Virus record (IMG/VR): IMGVR_UViG_3300017605_000587
Coordinates: 1 to 40,376 of that record
Length of the DNA: 40,376 bases
Reading direction: 5' to 3' (one strand)
DNA from: a virus
Under the pieces are notes generated by a model. The model was not told the DNA's origin. It did no database searches and saw only the letters and a list, made by a program, of their open reading frames with translations. The translations under genes and the position numbers were made by a program. The first letter of the stretch is position 1. Every line of letters begins with the position of its first letter. Below are positions 7,360-16,208 of the stretch, piece after piece.

Positions 7360-8357
7360 TTATGATGGAGTTTGATCTAGCCGGCGCCGAGTGGGTTGTG
7401 GTTGCCTATCTGTCAGGCGACGCCAACATGCTCGGCGTCGTTGCTAGTGGCAAGAGCCCTCACGTGGTTACGGGCAGCCTAATCACCAGCGTTCCTGAAG
7501 ACCTGGTTATCGAGGAACACAAAGCAGTCGGGTCCAATACAGACGAAAACACCATCAGGGAGATCAGAGACACTAAGCTTCCGCATCTGGTTGACATGGC
7601 CGAGAAGGGGCTCATATTTCTGCCCCGTGTAATGTCTATCCGCCAGGCAGGCAAGAAGTCGAACCACGGCCTTAACTACAACATGAAATATAGGCGCTTT
7701 GCGCTTGAGAACGAGATAAGTGAGGCGGATGCCATGCCACTGGTAGAAGCCTACACAACAGTCGCCTATCCAGGGATACCTAAATGGCATGAGTCTATTC
7801 GGCAGGAGATGCGAGACCACGACCGGACTATGACCAACTGCTTCGGCCGAAAGGTTCGGCTGCTGGGAGAGTGGGGTTCGGAGCTGTTCGATCAGGCCTA
7901 CAGCTTCAAGCCCCAGTCGACTGTTGCTGACAGTTGTCTGCAGGCGATGTGTCAGGTGTATGAGAACGAGAGCGACCGCTTTCGCAAGGTCCGCCTGGGC
8001 GCTCAGGTTCACGACTCTCTGATGATTCTGCATCCTATTCCGACCAATTGGAACGAGTGGGTTGGTCTAGCCATGACCGTACAGGACATCAAGGGCTATA
8101 TGCGGCCCCCACTGGTGTATGAGGGCCGCGAGTTTAGGCTGGGCTGCGATCTGAAGATCGGCTTCGACTGGGGCCACATGCGAGAGGTCAAGACGTCAGA
8201 GGACTATCCTGAGAAGACCGCTGCCGCTATTAGGTCCGCCGTAGAAGCGGCGCGGGAGGAGCGCGCCTTGGCAGCTGCATCACCTGAAATCCCCCTTGAT
8301 CCTGGTCCTGAACCGGAGTGGTTGCCCCAGTTATCTGAACCCCTGAGCCCTGTGTAG
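7356..8357 (+). CDS. polA: DNA polymerase I family A, C-terminal half (motifs A, B, C)
   Basis: 333 residues from an ATG that overlaps the lysozyme stop (ATGA); a GTG at 7335 would only add residues lacking homology. Motif A is D7-L-A-G-A-E12 (catalytic Asp and steric-gate Glu), followed by AYLSGD. Motif B is R96-x3-K100-x3-H104-G-x2-Y108, aligning with E. coli R754, K758, F762 and Y766. Motif C is V-H219-D220-S221. His at the 762 position and Ser instead of Glu after the motif C Asp are departures from E. coli Pol I. Together with 4622-6244 it makes one near-complete enzyme split in the loop before motif A. The C-terminal ~45 residues are Ala/Pro-rich and lie antisense to the hydrolase gene. 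Confidence 0.92.
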   Translation: MIMMEFDLAGAEWVVVAYLSGDANMLGVVASGKSPHVVTGSLITSVPEDLVIEEHKAVGSNTDENTIREIRDTKLPHLVDMAEKGLIFLPRVMSIRQAGKKSNHGLNYNMKYRRFALENEISEADAMPLVEAYTTVAYPGIPKWHESIRQEMRDHDRTMTNCFGRKVRLLGEWGSELFDQAYSFKPQSTVADSCLQAMCQVYENESDRFRKVRLGAQVHDSLMILHPIPTNWNEWVGLAMTVQDIKGYMRPPLVYEGREFRLGCDLKIGFDWGHMREVKTSEDYPEKTAAAIRSAVEAAREERALAAASPEIPLDPGPEPEWLPQLSEPLSPV

Positions 8358-9408
8358 AATTGGATAGACCACTATATATCTTGCCCAGGCGCTGGCTATC
8401 AGCACCACCACCGAAGATTGGCTCCAGCAGAGGTCCCTTGGTGCCAAAGAGATATTCTTGCAGCGTGGGTATCTTGGTAGAGGTATTGGAGGCCTCAACT
8501 ACAGGATTACTGCCTCCCCCTTGTGGGGCGTCGGGAGATCGATTGAACTGACTGATGTCGTTATTGCCTTCACCGACATCAGTAGTGGGGTTGCTCTGAA
8601 AGCCAGGAGCGGTAGTATGAACGTCCATATCGACCAAGGGCCCACGATCAGCACTATGCCGCCCTTCAGGGGCAAGAAAGGCGTGGCTCCGATCCCTGAG
8701 GACTGGCGACCCATCAGGATTGGCATACTTCCCGCCATTAGCATCATAGCCGGTCCAGTTGACCCAGGAACGATACTTATTGGGTTCCTGGTCTCGCAGC
8801 TTTTCCATGACGGGCTCGTGGGCAAGGAAGTGAGTGGCCCCGTCTACCCAATCGTTGACCTGACCAGTATCCCTCATTTCGGCAAGCCTCGAGAGTGCCT
8901 GGAACTCAGGGAGCTGGACAATCTGCGGCAGACGCCGATACTGAGCTGGCTCGATGGTCGGCTGGTAGATACGCTGGGATACATGCTCCCCGAGATCGTT
9001 ACCTTCCTTGTCCGCCCTATTTATCATCGCACCCAGCACATTCCTGGCCGATGCGAAATCGGGCCTTCCCTCGACGCTATCAGCTTCGAGGAGACTCATA
9101 GCGGCTGCTTTCTGATACTTGGACAGCTGACTCCAAGCTGGGTCCTTTCCCCAATAACCGCTGGGTGACCTATCAGCAATCTCCTGAGCGGACCACTGCT
9201 TGACATATGGGCTGCCGGGACGGTAGAGATTTTCAGTCTCTTCCTTCGGAACGACAGGCCTCGAAAATTCCTTTACCCGCCCAGAATAGAGCTCCTGATT
9301 ATCCTGCATCTGGCTGTAGCGGCGCTCGAACTCCTGCTGGGTGTATAGGTCCCGCAGACTGTCTCGGCGCTTCCCGATCGTTCCTGGATCAACGCGTACC
9401 AACGGCAT
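8230..9408 (-). CDS. Virion protein with SleB-like cell-wall hydrolase domain
   Basis: 392 residues, the last gene of the late block. The middle part (about residues 100-215) reads like a SleB/hydrolase_2 peptidoglycan hydrolase: SLLEADSVEG, VLGAMINRA, IYQPTIEPAQYRRL, then GATHFLA. A virion-borne hydrolase helps DNA cross the cell wall at infection, and the position after three large internal virion proteins agrees with that. The N-terminus is charged and the C-terminus (GGGADSQRLGK onward) looks disordered. Start at ATG 9408 has GGGAGT upstream and overlaps the previous gene by 20 bases. The 3' end runs 128 bases antisense into the polymerase half gene. The domain call is by motif resemblance. 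Confidence 0.72.
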   Translation of the reverse strand: MPLVRVDPGTIGKRRDSLRDLYTQQEFERRYSQMQDNQELYSGRVKEFSRPVVPKEETENLYRPGSPYVKQWSAQEIADRSPSGYWGKDPAWSQLSKYQKAAAMSLLEADSVEGRPDFASARNVLGAMINRADKEGNDLGEHVSQRIYQPTIEPAQYRRLPQIVQLPEFQALSRLAEMRDTGQVNDWVDGATHFLAHEPVMEKLRDQEPNKYRSWVNWTGYDANGGKYANPDGSPVLRDRSHAFLAPEGRHSADRGPLVDMDVHTTAPGFQSNPTTDVGEGNNDISQFNRSPDAPQGGGSNPVVEASNTSTKIPTLQEYLFGTKGPLLEPIFGGGADSQRLGKIYSGLSNSTQGSGVQITGATTPVQDQDQGGFQVMQLPRRAPPAPLLRRT

Positions 9409-11536
9409 TCTGTACTCCCTTCTGCATGGCAGGCGGCAGATGATCATTAATCAGCCGCTCCATGACATCAGGCATACTACCAACCATGTGTAGGATCGCC
9501 TGCAGCTTTGCAGCCTGGGTAGCCATCTTGTCCGTGCTGATGATGGCCGCCTGGGCGACGCCTGGACGCATCAGGGAGCCCACACTGGCATTCATTACCA
9601 TCATACCCGCTAGAGTGGGGATTAGGCCTGCGCCGTGTGAGGCAGCTCCAGCAAGCCCAAGCGTCAGGGCTCCCTTCACAGCTTTCTCTAAACTCCCAGC
9701 TCCTTTGAGAATAGAAGCACGAGCCATAAAAGTGCTGATATCAGCAACAGGAGCAGTAGCCACACTTTCGGCGACACGAGCCAGCTTTTGAATATCCTCA
9801 ATACTGGAACCAGTACCACGGATCATCTCCTTCAGGGCTTCGTATCGCCCGCTGCCAGGTCGGTCAAGGCCCAGTTCTTTGTTGAACTTTTCAGAAGACC
9901 ACTTGAAGGGTTGTCCATCTTCACTAGTCACAGCCTTTTGCCAAGCGGACTCCAGCTTGACCCTGGCAGTCTGCTTGATAGGATCATCTCCTACAAGTGC
10001 ACGCATTTCCTGCACTTTCTTGGCGCTGGTGAGCTGTGAGATCGTATCAGCCATCTCCTCAGGGCTCTTACGGCCCGGCAGGATCTTGCCAGTAGCAAAC
10101 ACCTCTCGATCGAGCTTGCCAACATCCTTAGCGGTTTCGTTAGTGAATGTCAGAAGGCCAGTCTTAAAATCACTGTCAGCCTTAGCCATCAGCTTGGCGG
10201 CCGGATGACTGCTGCTCTTCAGGGCATCAGTTGCAGCCTTTCTCAGATCATTTAGGTAGGGCATCGACGTGCCGGTCCTGCGAGATACGTCCCTGATCAT
10301 GTTCTCCAGATAGGGATCGAGGGCCTTAACGTCGACTGTGCTGATCTTGTCTGGCATATCCTCGAAGCTGCGAAGTAGCTTTAGCTGAGGAGTGGTAAGG
10401 AAGGCTTTCGGACCCAGACTGAGACCTTCAATCTTGGTTAGGGCCTCTTCAGCAGCGGCCTTGATACCCTTAGTTGAGATGATAGGGCCAGCCTCGTAGC
10501 CGACGCGCATAGCATGTTCGGTCTGAGCCTGTACCTTTGTGGCGAAGTCAGCGAACTTACGAGTACCCGCCTCAGCGGCCTCTCGGCTGATCTCAGACGT
10601 GGCTTTGCCGCCTGCAATCTTGCCGAATATGTCGTTCTGAGCGGCTATCAACTGCTTAGCCTGCTCCTTGGCAGCCGATTGGGTAGACCAGCCGACTAGG
10701 GGCATACGGCCGAAGATGTTGACCATCCTGCCCGCGAGGGTGCCTGGCATATTGGCAGGGCCGATATCCACGCCAATGCTACCAGCCTCCTTCAGCAGTT
10801 CAGCCGAGTTGGGAGGCATGCGCAGGAGTTTGGACAGAAGCCACTTGCCTGGGCCAAGCACTATGGGTAGAGCAACCTGGGTTGCGCCAGTCAGAGCGCT
10901 ATCAGCCAATGCCTCCCTGGTATGGTTGAGGGAGTTAGCCAGCAGACCTGGATCTTTGCCAGTCGCCTTGTGGGTCTGATACAGGCTGTCGTAGATGTCG
11001 GCAGCGTAGTTGCCGGCCATAGAGCCGAGGCCAGTGCCTATCATCGTTCCGCCGGGGATCGGCGAGCCCGCACCGACTAGGCCACCACCTGTAGCACCGA
11101 CGCCACGCAGGATGCCTCTCATATTCTGGGGCGTGGTCGATTGCTTCAGATAGTTGGTGATTGCACTGGGTGTGAAGGCGTTGACGATGTCTGCACCGCG
11201 ATTGAATGCCCTACCAGGCCCAGACGGTAGCCCTGGCGTAGCCCCCATCTCGCTCGCCGGACCAACCAGTGGATTGACATAGCGATCATCGCCTGTCGGC
11301 CCCTGGGGCACATCCTCGCCAGCGGTCAGCGGCAGATTATCTAGAGAGGTGTCCCTCGGGGTGCCGCCAGTGGTGATGGGCTCACGCGCCGGCCTCTCGC
11401 CACGCTTGCTAGCCTCCTGATCAGCCTCCATCTTCTTGATGAGGGCATCCCAGTCGATGGGCTGTGCGCCTTTGTCCGCTACGTCCTGAGGCTCGGCGCG
11501 GCTCTCGAGTGTAATCTCGCGAGGATCATCTGCCAT
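9389..11536 (-). CDS. Large internal virion protein (715 aa)
   Basis: The N-terminus is charged and disordered (residues 1-100). A Gly/Ala-rich hydrophobic stretch of about residues 135-185 (GATGGGLVGAGS, MIGTGLGSMAG) resembles glycine-zipper segments of ejection proteins. Long amphipathic helices follow, with a second hydrophobic Gly/Ala stretch near residue 640. Size, strand and position in the three-gene tail end of the late block fit an internal core or ejection protein that forms a conduit through the envelope. A GTG at 11551 is also in frame, but GGAG eight bases before ATG 11536 favours the shorter form. No enzymatic motif was seen. Confidence 0.75.
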   Translation of the reverse strand: MADDPREITLESRAEPQDVADKGAQPIDWDALIKKMEADQEASKRGERPAREPITTGGTPRDTSLDNLPLTAGEDVPQGPTGDDRYVNPLVGPASEMGATPGLPSGPGRAFNRGADIVNAFTPSAITNYLKQSTTPQNMRGILRGVGATGGGLVGAGSPIPGGTMIGTGLGSMAGNYAADIYDSLYQTHKATGKDPGLLANSLNHTREALADSALTGATQVALPIVLGPGKWLLSKLLRMPPNSAELLKEAGSIGVDIGPANMPGTLAGRMVNIFGRMPLVGWSTQSAAKEQAKQLIAAQNDIFGKIAGGKATSEISREAAEAGTRKFADFATKVQAQTEHAMRVGYEAGPIISTKGIKAAAEEALTKIEGLSLGPKAFLTTPQLKLLRSFEDMPDKISTVDVKALDPYLENMIRDVSRRTGTSMPYLNDLRKAATDALKSSSHPAAKLMAKADSDFKTGLLTFTNETAKDVGKLDREVFATGKILPGRKSPEEMADTISQLTSAKKVQEMRALVGDDPIKQTARVKLESAWQKAVTSEDGQPFKWSSEKFNKELGLDRPGSGRYEALKEMIRGTGSSIEDIQKLARVAESVATAPVADISTFMARASILKGAGSLEKAVKGALTLGLAGAASHGAGLIPTLAGMMVMNASVGSLMRPGVAQAAIISTDKMATQAAKLQAILHMVGSMPDVMERLINDHLPPAMQKGVQNAVGTR

Positions 11537-12725
11537 TGTTGTCGTCTCCACGCAGCTCTCGGCGGCGCTGCATCAGCTTAGGTGTATTAGTGTTAGGATA
11601 ACCTTCCCACGAGTGATCTCCGATCGGTCTATAGTGAGCGACAGCCTCGGGATCAATCTTTTGCCAACGCATGTACTCCGCATTCGATAGGAAGGTATCA
11701 GGAACCATAGGCTTTTTGAACTTCTGTTCAAGGTATTGCTGGATGGCTGTGGTGATGCCTTTCCTCTGAATACTCTCCTCCAGAGATACGTTTCCAATCT
11801 GGATAGCATCCTGCCCACGGAGGTCTCTAACGTATACACGGCCTAGCTGCTCCCCCTTGGCATCGTGGATGTGGATGTTGGTCTGGCCCATGCCATTGGT
11901 GTGCTCCTCGAATGTCAGGCCTTCGGGAAGCTTCAGCTCACCACCTTCAACCCTGGCCTTGCCAGCCCCGCCTTTGATGCTCTCCAGCGCTGGAGCCACA
12001 GCCTCAGGATCATTGGCCGACTTCATCGTAGCGATGGCCTGGCTCTTGACCCACCGCTGCATATCAGGCGTCAGCTGATCGTAGGGCATCCCAAAGCGAG
12101 CCTGGGAGTCCGCCTCCAAGTCATAGCGGGAGACGTCGAACATATTTCTGTCAGGGTTCGGCCTAACGATCTCTCCTGGCAGGCGCTGCTTGATGGATGA
12201 GCCATCTTGACGCATCACCATGCCTTCGCCCTCAGGGATCAGATCCTTAACCCCCGCGATGACAGAGTCTCGCATCCTACCACCTAGGTAGATGGCATTG
12301 GTCGCCGTCGTGCCTCCAATGCCTAGCATGCCTAGGGCCACCTCAGCGCCCAGCTTTTGGGCGTCTGGATCCTCTGGATCGCCGCCAGCTGCCAAATAGT
12401 CGTGAAGCTGATGGAAGGCCTGATAAGGGGCGTGCAGTACGTGAGGCACATGCAGCCGCTCACCCACGCGAGACCATGTGAACGGCTCAGACATGAAGCC
12501 ACCCTCAGGGATGCCGATGGGTAGAATCAGGCCTCTCGAACCGGGATGGCCTGTCAACTTCTCAGCAGTGTCGGTGGGGGTCTGGGGATAGCTCTCAGGG
12601 GCAAGCGCATCTGCAGGGGTGGCGGCTTCGATCACCTTGCTTGCCAAGGGACCAATGTCGCCATCTTCTATAAAGCGCTGATGACCCTGCTCAAAAGGGT
12701 CAAACGGAGAACCATCGTCAGCCAC
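11526..12725 (-). CDS. Internal virion-type protein with acetyltransferase-like C-terminus
   Basis: 399 residues, GTG start directly after the upstream TAA, with GAGGG seven bases before it. The N-terminal third is polar and has a short Gly/Ala hydrophobic stretch near residues 130-150. The last ~130 residues (HIHDAKGEQLGRVYVRD, then SLEESIQRKGITTAIQQYLEQK) are reminiscent of a GNAT acetyltransferase fold, in which a strand is followed by an R/Q-x-x-G-x-G/A loop; here the loop is QRKGI. That resemblance is weak. The neighbours are other large virion proteins, so it is most likely packaged in the particle. Confidence 0.65.
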   Translation of the reverse strand: MADDGSPFDPFEQGHQRFIEDGDIGPLASKVIEAATPADALAPESYPQTPTDTAEKLTGHPGSRGLILPIGIPEGGFMSEPFTWSRVGERLHVPHVLHAPYQAFHQLHDYLAAGGDPEDPDAQKLGAEVALGMLGIGGTTATNAIYLGGRMRDSVIAGVKDLIPEGEGMVMRQDGSSIKQRLPGEIVRPNPDRNMFDVSRYDLEADSQARFGMPYDQLTPDMQRWVKSQAIATMKSANDPEAVAPALESIKGGAGKARVEGGELKLPEGLTFEEHTNGMGQTNIHIHDAKGEQLGRVYVRDLRGQDAIQIGNVSLEESIQRKGITTAIQQYLEQKFKKPMVPDTFLSNAEYMRWQKIDPEAVAHYRPIGDHSWEGYPNTNTPKLMQRRRELRGDDNNGR

Positions 12726-14636
12726 TTATTTCCCTCGTTGGAACCTAGATGCATCAATCGGCTGCGGGGCATGGCGCTGAGGTGCCGAACCTATCTTGAA
12801 TGCGTCAGGGTTCTGATCGCCGCCTCCACCTCCACCGCCACCTGAGATCGCAGCGTGGCCACTAGATGCGATAGCATGACCTAGCTGTGCAAAGGCAGCC
12901 ATGATCTCCTGGCGGCGCTGATGCTCTGCTGCACGATCTTCTTTACGGAGGGCCAGATCGTAGCGGCGCTGTTCCTGCTGCTGATGTAGCAAGGCCTGGT
13001 CCCGCGTGAACTTCTCATGCTCATACTGCCGCTGTTCGCGGGTCTGAGCGAGGTCGGACGCAGCCTGGGCACGCTGCTCAGTATTCTGCTCATGTGTCTG
13101 CTTGCGGTTGACGTCCTCTTGGGTGAGGCGCTCTTCCTCCGCGAGCGTGGGACTCCTCGCCTCGATCATATCGCCCGTTGCAGGAGCCCCGCCTTCCTTG
13201 CGCCGCTTAGAGTCATCGATGACAGCCTGACGCAGGTTAGGTGGAAGGATGCTAGAGCTCTGGGCCATGATAGCGATCTGTTGATCGGTCAGGCCGGTCA
13301 CGTCGATATTGACGTTCTTGCCCAGCTTAGCATACATATCGCTCTGGCTGCGATCCACCGCGCGCTGCAGGGTATCGCTCAGGGCCGCTTCGAATTGCGC
13401 CACTGAGTGCGAGCTGCCAAGCTCAGTCAGATGCTGATTGACGATCGCATTAGTCATACGATTGCCAGGTATTCCTCGAGCGATGGCCATCGAGTAGGCC
13501 ATGTTGATCATGGCTGATTGCAGCTTAGCGCTGTCAACAGCCACGTCCTCGATGCCTCGATTTTTATACCACTCAGCCACCTTCGATGCGAGGTCTTTAG
13601 CAAGTGCAACCGTCTTGCTATCATGTTCATCGATCTCGGACAGGTCGCCACCGCCATAGGCCCTATTTGCAAAACGCAGCAGGGCACGGCTCTGATCTGC
13701 AACCTGATCAGCAAGGCGTATGCCAGAGCCAACTACGCCCAGCACCTCAGGCTTGCCCTTGAACAGCTGATACATCTTGGATGCTTCAAGAGCCGTGTTC
13801 ACGGTGGAGCTGTTCTGATCCAACACCTTCTCAGCTACCTCCCGCTGAGTTTTGGCATCAGTGGGAATGGTATAGCCCTTTGCCAGCAAGTCCGAGTTAC
13901 GAACCTGCTGGGTCGGGTTGAGGCCCAGGGCCTTAAGAAGCTGCGGATCGGTCTGCTGATGCACCGGAGGCACCTCGGTGCCAGTCGGTCTGGCACGACG
14001 AGTTACGTCGGCGCCAGGCTGATACGGCCCTCCGCCTGGCAGGTCTGCGCCCGTTGATGTGGGCTGCTGAGTGGGATCACCACCGGGCAGGCCTTCGCCT
14101 GTCGAAGGACCTGTGCCGGCTGCCACCGCCCCTGCCGACTGCTTAGCCAGGCCAATCATCTGCATGCCGTTGACCTGGCCAGTAAGCACACCCTTCACCA
14201 GCTGGCTCACCTCACCAGGCTTGGCATCAGGGATCTTCGCCGCGATCGCTCGACGCATGTTGTCCATCGCTTCAGGGTCGAGGCCCATCAGCATCTGCCC
14301 AACCTCTTTCGAGGTCTGACCAGCCGGGTCCACGCCCATCTGGCGGCTCATCTCCTTGTAGATGAACTGCCTAACCGGCTTGGGTACGTTGGGATCGAAC
14401 ATCTGGACAAGGCGCTGCCCCAGCTCCAGATCATCCCCCTTCTGGATGCCGTACTGGTGAGCGTCCTTTAGGGCTTGGGCCTTTTCCTGCTCTTGCTGGT
14501 AAAATGCTTCGGGCGAACCACTAGGCCCGCCAGGAAAGCTAGGAGTAGGCATAGGAAGATCGCCCTGCCGATCCTGCAACTGCTGCTGCAGGATATCAGG
14601 GGGGATTTGTCCATAGCTCAGATCGTCGAACGGCAT
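12726..14636 (-). CDS. Large internal virion protein with coiled coils and Gly tract (636 aa)
   Basis: Residues 60-160 are helical, residues 165-230 are a Pro/Gly/Thr-rich linker, residues 240-480 are helical again, and about 490-590 form a long charged coiled coil (ERLTQEDVNRKQTHEQN, REQRQYEHEKFTRDQ). A run of Gly precedes the short basic C-terminus. The start ATG overlaps the TGA of the S74-type gene (TGATG). I do not recognise a named family. Composition and place in the operon fit a core or ejection protein. Confidence 0.72.
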   Translation of the reverse strand: MPFDDLSYGQIPPDILQQQLQDRQGDLPMPTPSFPGGPSGSPEAFYQQEQEKAQALKDAHQYGIQKGDDLELGQRLVQMFDPNVPKPVRQFIYKEMSRQMGVDPAGQTSKEVGQMLMGLDPEAMDNMRRAIAAKIPDAKPGEVSQLVKGVLTGQVNGMQMIGLAKQSAGAVAAGTGPSTGEGLPGGDPTQQPTSTGADLPGGGPYQPGADVTRRARPTGTEVPPVHQQTDPQLLKALGLNPTQQVRNSDLLAKGYTIPTDAKTQREVAEKVLDQNSSTVNTALEASKMYQLFKGKPEVLGVVGSGIRLADQVADQSRALLRFANRAYGGGDLSEIDEHDSKTVALAKDLASKVAEWYKNRGIEDVAVDSAKLQSAMINMAYSMAIARGIPGNRMTNAIVNQHLTELGSSHSVAQFEAALSDTLQRAVDRSQSDMYAKLGKNVNIDVTGLTDQQIAIMAQSSSILPPNLRQAVIDDSKRRKEGGAPATGDMIEARSPTLAEEERLTQEDVNRKQTHEQNTEQRAQAASDLAQTREQRQYEHEKFTRDQALLHQQQEQRRYDLALRKEDRAAEHQRRQEIMAAFAQLGHAIASSGHAAISGGGGGGGGDQNPDAFKIGSAPQRHAPQPIDASRFQRGK

Positions 14637-15550
14637 CAGAGCGCCTCATAGTTCACAACGTCCCAGCCATCCCTGGTTCTGACGGCATCGGGGAACACCA
14701 TCTCGACATCAGTAGACAGCACGCCCAGCATTTGCTCTCCGGTGTCCTTCCGGGTGTACATATAGATCGGAATGCCGCTACTCGTTTTGCTGATGGGGAC
14801 CATGTCCTCCTTACCAGTGGTGTCACTGAAGAGAGCCATGCCAGTCAGGCCAATGCCAGCTCCCATGAGGGATGTTTGCCTCTGAGCATTCGCCGATGAG
14901 ACCTGAGCCTGCAATGTCCGCTGCTGCTGATACGGCTGCTGAGCCGCGCCGTAGCCTTTGGCCACCTGACCATAGGCGCCTGCGAGGGCCAGTGGATCGC
15001 CGAAGGCTGACTGACGCAGAACGTCTTGGTTCGTTTGCTGGGTGAACTGATCCTGCTGCTGACGTGTGATGCCTAGCTGCTCTCCAAGGGTTAGCTGCCC
15101 AGTCCTGGCACCGTATCGCAGCTGCTCAGATTGGTTCATGAAGTTGCCAAGCGTCTGTATACCAGGCGTACTAGTCTCATAGCCGGGGCCGAACTGCTGG
15201 GCTAGGCGCTCTCGAAGCTGCTGTTCGTTCGTCTGGAGGCTAGTCTCCAGTGCTGGATCGACCGGAAGATCACCATGTAGCGCATCCAAAGTGCGCTGAT
15301 TAAGCAAACCAGTGATCTCATCGTTCTGCTGCTGCAGGGGATCATTCTTTTTGGTGATCCCAGTAATGTTGCCATTGTCGTCCATCTGGACGGCATAGCC
15401 CTGCTGATCAGCTAGGAAGGGCAACAGGACCTTCTGCTGCTGTTGCTGCTGTTTCAGGATATCGGTCTGAAACTTCAGCATCTCAGTCTGCTGAGCCTGG
15501 AGGGCCCTTTCCTCAGGACTTGGTCCTGGTACTGATGTGGAGCCGCCCAT
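14636..15550 (-). CDS. Gln-rich virion protein ending in S74-type intramolecular chaperone
   Basis: 304 residues. The first ~45 are a Gln-rich helix (DILKQQQQQQK), encoded by runs of CTG/TTG on the + strand, and Gln richness continues to residue 225. The last ~65 residues carry the S74 peptidase/chaperone pattern: S242-D-T-T-G-K247 (the catalytic Ser-Lys pair sits five residues apart as in endosialidases), then VGV-like LGVLSTDVE, FPDAV and VNYEAL. S74 domains normally trimerise and cleave themselves off tail spikes. Here the domain ends a protein that is not a fibre, next to the internal virion proteins. GGAG precedes the ATG. Confidence 0.75.
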   Translation of the reverse strand: MGGSTSVPGPSPEERALQAQQTEMLKFQTDILKQQQQQQKVLLPFLADQQGYAVQMDDNGNITGITKKNDPLQQQNDEITGLLNQRTLDALHGDLPVDPALETSLQTNEQQLRERLAQQFGPGYETSTPGIQTLGNFMNQSEQLRYGARTGQLTLGEQLGITRQQQDQFTQQTNQDVLRQSAFGDPLALAGAYGQVAKGYGAAQQPYQQQRTLQAQVSSANAQRQTSLMGAGIGLTGMALFSDTTGKEDMVPISKTSSGIPIYMYTRKDTGEQMLGVLSTDVEMVFPDAVRTRDGWDVVNYEAL

Positions 15551-15552
15551 CT

Positions 15553-15942
15553 TTAGAGCCTCCTAACGTAAAATCGAACACCGTTCCGTTCGGCATAGAA
15601 CTCGCCTATGCCCATCTTCTGCGCCGACTTATCCAAAATAGAGTCAGTTTCCGTGTGGAAAATGTAGGACTTTATACCCATGTGGCGCATTGTAATATCG
15701 TATAGATCGACCAGCCTAATCGCTGCCCGTGGACGTCGCCTATCAGATTTCAGGCAAAGCGGCCCAGCAATGATCATCTTGTCCTGGATGTGAGTACTGA
15801 TGAGGCCCACAACCTCACCTTCATCCAGCGCCAAGATAGTAGGAAAACGCAACTCCTGCTTACCGAAACCCTCCTTCGCTAAGAGGGCGTGGGCGGCTGC
15901 GTACTCCCCTGGGTTCTTTGCCAGTCTGTAGGCGGTTGTCAT
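15553..15942 (-). CDS. GNAT-like acetyltransferase (129 aa)
   Basis: Start at ATG 15942 in an ATGA overlap with the membrane protein upstream. The protein has the alternating helix-strand order of the GNAT fold: YAAAHALLAKEGF, FPTILALDEGEVVGLIS, a central AGPLCLK strand, RAAIRLVDLYDITMRHMGIKSYIF and a terminal GVRFYVRRL strand. GNAT proteins transfer acetyl groups from acetyl-CoA to small molecules or proteins; similar genes occur next to tail or internal protein genes in other podoviruses. Conserved acetyl-CoA loop Q/R-x-x-G-x-G/A is replaced by SDRRRPRAA, so the activity is unproven. Confidence 0.65.
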   Translation of the reverse strand: MTTAYRLAKNPGEYAAAHALLAKEGFGKQELRFPTILALDEGEVVGLISTHIQDKMIIAGPLCLKSDRRRPRAAIRLVDLYDITMRHMGIKSYIFHTETDSILDKSAQKMGIGEFYAERNGVRFYVRRL

Positions 15943-16208
15943 CGCTTCAGGGCCTCTCCCCTGGCTAGTCCAAGCTCGACCTTCTGCCTGATAATGGCGA
16001 TGTCGGACTTGATGCCCCACAGCGAGTTGTTCAGATCCTCGGCGCGGGTGTTGTACTTCTCAACTGCCTTCTCAATGTTCTCCAAGCGGCTCTGGTGTTC
16101 ATTAAGCGTAACTTTAGCAGCCACATAGGCGCTGATGCCTGAGCCTAGCATGCCTACCATGATAAGAATGTGCCCCAGGTTTACTTTACTGTCGATCTCG
16201 ATAGACAT
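15939..16208 (-). CDS. Small membrane protein with coiled coil
   Basis: 89 residues, ATG 16208 preceded by GGGAGG. One membrane segment near residues 12-33 (HILIMVGMLGSGISAYVAAKV) is followed by a charged coiled coil (NEHQSRLENIEKAVEKYN) and more helix. It is the last member of a cluster of four small membrane or secreted proteins. The shape fits an inner-membrane lysis accessory or signal-anchor protein; it could also be virion-associated. A longer reading upstream to 16409 overlaps the previous gene completely and is rejected. Confidence 0.72.
   Translation of the reverse strand: MSIEIDSKVNLGHILIMVGMLGSGISAYVAAKVTLNEHQSRLENIEKAVEKYNTRAEDLNNSLWGIKSDIAIIRQKVELGLARGEALKR

Noticed and set aside
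15420-15450. CTG/TTG repeat run as a possible tandem repeat or CRISPR-like element
   Set aside because: It is simply the codons of a poly-Gln stretch; no spaced repeats anywhere in the window resemble a CRISPR array.
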